Part shown: positions 16,389-20,099 of the stretch, one piece after another
Layout of the letters: every line of letters begins with the position of its first letter
Position numbering within the stretch: position 1 is the stretch's first letter
Assembly: GCA_020433785.1 (NCBI GenBank)
Contig: JAGRCC010000547.1
Location: forward strand, 1-20,099
Reading direction: 5' to 3'
Length of the DNA: 20,099 nt
From: Anaerolineae bacterium
GTDB lineage: Bacteria; Chloroflexota; Anaerolineae; 4572-78; J111
Program-made: the position numbers and the translations under genes
Notes under the pieces: model-generated
Database searches by the model: none
Seen by the model: the letters and a program-made list of their open reading frames with translations, nothing else
What the model was told of the DNA's origin: nothing

Positions 16389-17003
16389 TTAGTAGGCTCC
16401 TTCACCCCGAATGACGGCGGCGATAGTTTTCCATAAGATGCGCACATCAAGCCACAGTGAGTAGTTTTTGATGTAGAACAGGTCATCGGTGATCCGCTGC
16501 TCAAAGGCCGGGCGCTGCATGCGGCCGTTGGTTTGCCACCAGCCGGTCATCCCCTGCGGTACCGAAAAGCGGTAGAGCTGCCACGGCTCATAAGCGTTGA
16601 TCAGCCGGGGCAGCTCCGGTCGGGGGCCGACCAGGCTCATGTCGCCGGTTAATACATTGAGCAGTTGGGGTAGTTCATCCAGGCTGGTCCGGCGTAACAG
16701 ATGGCCCACGCGAGTGATACGGCCGTCGCGCGGGCTTTTGGCAAACATCAGGCCCCCGGTACGGTCGGTTTGTAGCAGCTCGGCCTCAAGCCGGTCTGCC
16801 CCTTCAACCATGGAGCGAAATTTGATCATCCAAAAGAGCCGCTGTCCCTCGCCGACCCGCTGCTGGCGGTAGAAGATAGGCCCCGGCGAGTCGAGCTTAA
16901 CCAACAGGGCGATGACCCCCATTAGCGGTGTTAGCAGCAGCAGCAGCAGCCCGCCGACCCCCAGATCAAACAGCCGCTTAAAAAAACGGTCAATGTTGCG
17001 CAT
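16389..17003 (-). CDS. Initiating polyprenyl-phosphate sugar-1-phosphate transferase
   Basis: 204 residues; the short, single-domain (PglC-like) form of the bacterial sugar transferase family. A re-entrant membrane helix (about 13-37) runs into LDSPGPIFYRQQRVG (37-51). KFRSM (61-65), the catalytic Asp-Glu pair (D109-E110 in SLDELPQLLNVLTGDMSLVG) and GPRPE (126-130) are all intact. The TGWWQTNGR segment (153-161) stands where TGLAQVNGR is usual. It transfers a sugar-1-phosphate from a UDP-sugar to polyprenyl phosphate, the first membrane step of polymer synthesis. It lacks the N-terminal four-helix and CoA-binding-like domains of WbaP/WcaJ. It overlaps the Wzy-like gene by 14 nt and has a GGG-type ribosome site, so it is probably translationally coupled. 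Confidence 0.93.
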   Translation of the reverse strand: MRNIDRFFKRLFDLGVGGLLLLLLTPLMGVIALLVKLDSPGPIFYRQQRVGEGQRLFWMIKFRSMVEGADRLEAELLQTDRTGGLMFAKSPRDGRITRVGHLLRRTSLDELPQLLNVLTGDMSLVGPRPELPRLINAYEPWQLYRFSVPQGMTGWWQTNGRMQRPAFEQRITDDLFYIKNYSLWLDVRILWKTIAAVIRGEGAY

Positions 17004-18264
17004 CGGTTAACCCTACAGCCGCCATTAAGCCCAGCAGCCCCCAGACGACCAGCGCCAATAAGGGCGAAGAGAGCATGGCATCGACCAGACCGTGAACCAA
17101 CAGCACCACCAAGCTTCCGAGCAGCCCCAGCGCCAATGCCCGGATATGGCGGGCCGCGGCATGTTTGGTTTGCCGCCACAGCCGGGTAAATAAGGTGGCG
17201 TAGAGGATGAGATGGGCCACTAAGCCGGGCAGTCCCATTTCCGAGGCGATATATAGATAGAGATTGTGGGCGTGACCGTAAACGCCGTTGACATAGCTCT
17301 GGAGTTCGGCCGCAAAGGTCGTGACCAGCACGGTTTCAACCCCGCCGACCCCCGCCCCTGTCCACGGCAGCATCTTGATCACCAACAGGGTTAACTGCCA
17401 TAGTCGTACGCGGTCGTACCAACTGGAGCCGGTATCCAATTGGCGAGTATCGATCACCTGGGCTAAGAGTTGGTCAAGGCCGATTTGGGTTGCCCAATAG
17501 CCAATGCCCCCCAGAATTACCAGCCAGACCCACAACCAGCGGCGGCTGTGGGTCAGCGTGACCACCAGCCCGGCTACCCCCACCGCCAGCAGTGCCCCGC
17601 GCGACTGGGTCAGTAACAGCCCGCTGGCCATGAACACGGCCGCAAATTTCGCCAAATCCCGCTCTTGCCAACTGGCTCCCTGCCAAATCAAAACGACTAC
17701 CGGAAGTAATAATAGCGCGATCAAGCCGCCGCTTATATTGGGGTTGACCGGCTGTCCGTCCCAAAAGGCCGGCTGAGCGACCGGCAGCAGTCCGTAAAGC
17801 GTGTCGGCAATGATGGGGATTTTGGTTTTGGCTAAATTGGTTATTGGCAGTAAGCCAATGACCAGCAGCGGCCCGGCGATCAAAAAGAGCCAACTGACCG
17901 CACGCAGCCGTCCGGCGCCGGACTGGGTTGCGACCGCCCAAAAAAGGGCGATGTTGGCTACAAAAACATAGGTGCGCGGCCAGGTGATGGCTGGGGCCGC
18001 CGTGGCGGTTAGCCCCAAGGCCAGGCTCACCAGTATGGCCAGCAGCGCGCCATCGACCAGGGGGTGGGTCAGCCGTCCGCCCTGGGCCCAGGCTCGCAGC
18101 AGCGCCAGGGTTAGCAGCCCCAGGGTAGCCAGCGGCGGCAGCCAGGCGGGCCCCAGTTGGTTGAACAGCAGCCCGGGCAGCAAAATGATGATCATTAATC
18201 CGAACAACCAGTCGCTTTTAAGAGGATTGTCATCGCCTTGAAGGGGTTGAACGGTATTAATCAT
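16990..18264 (-). CDS. Wzy/O-antigen-ligase-like polysaccharide polymerase
   Basis: 424 residues with about ten to twelve transmembrane helices. The Wzy_C/WaaL-type region starts at LLTQSRGALLAV (217-228). A large external loop (about 260-335) holds RVRLWQ (285-290), GAGVGG (303-308) and YGHAHNLYL (329-337), where the HN pair is the family hallmark. The last helices end at about 418. Members join undecaprenyl-linked repeat units into chains or pass glycans to an acceptor; the partner BY-kinase next door favours the polymerase role. The ATG overlaps the BY-kinase stop as TAATG, so translation is coupled. The gene is GC-rich (about 58% over 17041-17100, counted by eye). Polymerase and ligase cannot be told apart from sequence. 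Confidence 0.88.
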   Translation of the reverse strand: MINTVQPLQGDDNPLKSDWLFGLMIIILLPGLLFNQLGPAWLPPLATLGLLTLALLRAWAQGGRLTHPLVDGALLAILVSLALGLTATAAPAITWPRTYVFVANIALFWAVATQSGAGRLRAVSWLFLIAGPLLVIGLLPITNLAKTKIPIIADTLYGLLPVAQPAFWDGQPVNPNISGGLIALLLLPVVVLIWQGASWQERDLAKFAAVFMASGLLLTQSRGALLAVGVAGLVVTLTHSRRWLWVWLVILGGIGYWATQIGLDQLLAQVIDTRQLDTGSSWYDRVRLWQLTLLVIKMLPWTGAGVGGVETVLVTTFAAELQSYVNGVYGHAHNLYLYIASEMGLPGLVAHLILYATLFTRLWRQTKHAAARHIRALALGLLGSLVVLLVHGLVDAMLSSPLLALVVWGLLGLMAAVGLTDAQH

Positions 18265-19904
18265 TATTCAAGAAAAGGGACCCGTTTGGTTTTGTTGAAG
18301 TCTGAGGTCGGCTTATGATGCCCGTTTTCAGACGGGATACGCGGCGCGTAGGGCTTGTGATAATAGTGGTAGCGGCCTTGTTGGGGCTTAGTTCGGTTAA
18401 GGACGGCCCCTAAGATGTTGGCCCCCGCCTGCTGCAGCGTTTCCAGGGCTTCTTGGGCCGCGCCCAGCCGGGTCTTTTCAGCTTGAACCACCAGCACCAG
18501 GCCGTCGACCCGATTGGACATAATGGCCGCGTCGGCCGCGGCCAATACCGGTGGGCTGTCGCAGATAATGACATCAGCCCACTCGCTCAGCTTGGTCAGC
18601 AAACGCCGCATACGCTCCGAGCCCAACAGTTCGGCCGGGTTGGGCGGGGGCGTTCCGCTGGGAATGACATATAGATTGTTCGTATCCGTCTTTTTAAGAT
18701 AGCGGCTTAGATTCGGTTTGGTGGCCCGCAGCAGATCGGTTAACCCGTGGTTGTTGTCCAGGCCAAATATCTGGTGCTGGGTGGGCCGCCGCAAATCGGT
18801 GTCGATAATAATGGTGTTGAGGCCGGCTTGGGCCATGACCACGCCCAGGTTAGCTGTAGTCACACTTTTGCCCTCGCCAGGCGATGCGCTGGTGACCACC
18901 AATGACGTAATGGGTTGATCGATGGCCATAAATTGGATGTTGCTACGGATCATACGGTACACTTCCGAGTTGGGAGAAAAGAGATCGCGGGCGGTCACCA
19001 ACCGGTCACGGTACTGGTCACCGTTGATCTTGCCTATTCGGCCCAGAGGGACGACCCCCAGGATTTCACGAAGGTCGTCGTGACTTTTGATGGTGTCGTT
19101 TAGAAACTCGATCAGAAACACAATGGTGCTAACCAGCACCAACCCGATTATTGCCCCCGTGAGGATGCTGCGGGTAACGTTGGGCCGAGTCTGAATAGGG
19201 TTGGCCTGGGCCGGCTGCACCACGACCAGGTAATTGGGTGACTGGTTGCCTTCCACCAGGGTCAGCAGTTGGGTGTAATTCGTCTCCCAATCGTTGATGA
19301 GACTTTCCATGTCATTGATCTCGTCTTGCAGGCTCTTAACCTCTTCCGCCGAGCGCGGCCCTGACAACTGCCCCTCCAACTCCGCCAGCCGACTTTGTCC
19401 GGCCTCGATTTTGCTTTGCAGTCCGGCCAGCCGCCGCTGGACAAAGCGCTGGCTGTCGCTCTGGGTCTGGTTTTGCAGGGCGGTGGGACTCATTTGAATG
19501 AGTTGGTTAGCCACTTCATCGGCGGTGGCCGCCGCCATTTCCGGCGAGCTGGCCTCGGCTCTGATGCGCAGTAGTTGGGTATTGTTGATCAGGATGGCCG
19601 AAAAACCGCCTTCTAAGGGGCGACCTAATCCGGCGGCTACTCGTTCCAGAAAAACGGGTTGAGTTACAATTTCGGCATAGGTCCGGGCCAGGTATTGACT
19701 CATGGAGATGTCGCTGGAGGAGGGTTCGGCGGCCTGGATGGATTGCCCGACCATGATGGTGGCTTGGGCTTCAAACACAGGGACCTGCCGGCTGGCGAAC
19801 ACGTAGCCGGCGGCTGCCCCTAACACGGTAGCGGCCACTATTAGCCACCACCACTTTAGGCCCAGGGCCACGTATTGACGGATATCGATTATTGATTCAC
19901 TCAT
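18264..19904 (-). CDS. Fused Wzz chain-length regulator / BY-kinase (copy 2)
   Basis: 546 residues with the same plan as the copy at 3051-4727. TM1 (about 18-36), coiled-coil region (about 150-215), PxxANP segment (231-236) and TM2 (about 247-267) form the co-polymerase part. The kinase has ExxRxxR (E314, R317, R320), a standard Walker A (SASPGEGKSVTT, 339-350, K346), Walker A' (IIDTDLRR, 366-373) and Walker B (VIICDSPP, 445-452). The tail carries a compact Tyr cluster (512, 514, 515, 519). AAGGAG lies 9 nt before the ATG. As the first gene of the block, and joined to the Wzy-like gene by TAATG, it probably sets the length of that polymerase's product. It was probably the ancestor or sister of the left-hand copy. 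Confidence 0.94.
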   Translation of the reverse strand: MSESIIDIRQYVALGLKWWWLIVAATVLGAAAGYVFASRQVPVFEAQATIMVGQSIQAAEPSSSDISMSQYLARTYAEIVTQPVFLERVAAGLGRPLEGGFSAILINNTQLLRIRAEASSPEMAAATADEVANQLIQMSPTALQNQTQSDSQRFVQRRLAGLQSKIEAGQSRLAELEGQLSGPRSAEEVKSLQDEINDMESLINDWETNYTQLLTLVEGNQSPNYLVVVQPAQANPIQTRPNVTRSILTGAIIGLVLVSTIVFLIEFLNDTIKSHDDLREILGVVPLGRIGKINGDQYRDRLVTARDLFSPNSEVYRMIRSNIQFMAIDQPITSLVVTSASPGEGKSVTTANLGVVMAQAGLNTIIIDTDLRRPTQHQIFGLDNNHGLTDLLRATKPNLSRYLKKTDTNNLYVIPSGTPPPNPAELLGSERMRRLLTKLSEWADVIICDSPPVLAAADAAIMSNRVDGLVLVVQAEKTRLGAAQEALETLQQAGANILGAVLNRTKPQQGRYHYYHKPYAPRIPSENGHHKPTSDFNKTKRVPFLE

Positions 19905-19926
19905 ATTGAGTTACTCCTTAGGGAAT

Positions 19927-19987
19927 GCCCCTCACCTCGCGCTAGAGCGACGTCTCTCAGCTTCAAGGAGGGGATAAGGGGTGGGGC
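19927..19987. repeat. GC-rich inverted repeat, degenerate intergenic element
   Basis: GCCCC (19927-19931) and GGGGC (19983-19987) close the element, and near-palindromic TCGCGCTAGAGCGA (19937-19950) lies inside. The CCCC-TCACC / GGGG-TGGGG look resembles dispersed GC-rich repeats common between genes. The pairing is imperfect, so this is a weak call. Confidence 0.35.
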
Positions 19988-20036
19988 TGAAATCCGGGTG
20001 CGTGAGAGTTGATATACTCCTCTGAAAATAAGCGCT

Positions 20037-20062
20037 GTAGGACAAACTTAAGTTTGTCCTAC
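20037..20062. repeat. Perfect 26-bp palindrome
   Basis: GTAGGACAAACTT (20037-20049) is followed without spacer by its exact reverse complement AAGTTTGTCCTAC (20050-20062). Neither side extends the match. It could be a dispersed mobile repeat or a binding site for a symmetric regulator about 130 bp before the first gene. Confidence 0.85.
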
Positions 20063-20099
20063 GGAATATTCATTGTCGTTGCTGTACCGAGGTTCTGTT

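Larger units (their letters stand above)
19905..20099. other. Upstream region of the locus, no gene seen
   Basis: 195 bp in front of the right-hand BY-kinase gene up to the window edge. It contains the ribosome site, a CCCC-flanked inverted repeat (about 19927-19987) and a perfect 26-bp palindrome. The locus promoter probably lies here or just outside, but I found no -35/-10 pair good enough to call. Confidence 0.5.

Noticed and set aside
16382..16504. N-terminal extension of the UPF0104-like protein
   Set aside because: The extra 41 residues read the sugar-transferase gene in another frame, are polar and Cys/Ser-rich, and match nothing in the family; the start at 16381 or 16378 fits.
17474..17941. 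155-residue minus-strand reading frame inside the Wzy-like gene
   Set aside because: Arg/Gly/Ala-rich sequence typical of an alternative frame in GC-rich DNA; the Wzy frame carries the family motifs.

Overview
The window most likely comes from a member of the Chloroflexota, in the Anaerolineae/Caldilineae/Ardenticatenia part of the phylum. I infer this from gene content, not from a marker gene. The clues are Thr/Pro-rich repeats of the TPTPxN-ATAAA kind, DUF11 proteins, two large DUF4012 proteins, and secreted proteins ending in a short (Y/W)LP-x-L tail. All 12 genes that I accept lie on the minus strand, so the region is read from right (about 19.9 kb) to left (22). It is an exopolysaccharide and cell-surface assembly locus.

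Right-hand block (19904 to 15350): a fused Wzz/BY-kinase, a Wzy/O-antigen-ligase-like polymerase, a minimal polyprenyl-phosphate sugar-1-phosphate transferase and a UPF0104/LPG-synthase-TM-like membrane protein. They are packed with overlaps of 1 and 14 nt and a gap of 7 nt. A 342-bp gap with two inverted repeats follows. Middle block (15007 to 11388): a GT2 glycosyltransferase overlaps the first DUF4012 protein by 14 nt, and a small acidic protein with a C-terminal membrane anchor follows 13 nt later.

Secreted-protein block (11328 to 7464): a clan-A glycoside-hydrolase-like protein with a CARDB domain, a DUF2723 (GT-C/TMEM260-like) membrane protein and a small DUF11 protein, spaced 4 and 15 nt apart. 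Left-hand block (7237 to 22): a 797-residue membrane-anchored chimera (DNRLRE-like domain, Thr/Pro repeats, TolB/PD40 propeller), a second Wzz/BY-kinase, a second DUF4012 protein and a second acidic C-anchored protein that also carries a DUF11 domain.

Working model (inference): the phosphotransferase starts a lipid-linked glycan, GT2 and genes outside the window extend it, the Wzy-like protein polymerises it, and the two BY-kinases control chain length or export. The DUF4012 proteins and their small anchored partners may act outside the membrane, attaching or organising the polymer. The DUF2723 enzyme may glycosylate the Ig-like or Thr-rich secreted proteins beside it. The most notable structure is the duplicated set BY-kinase / DUF4012 / acidic C-anchored protein, which I do not recognise as a described system. 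No flippase (Wzx), ABC exporter, outer-membrane OPX exporter, tRNA, rRNA, CRISPR array or transposase is visible. No promoter or terminator could be called with confidence.
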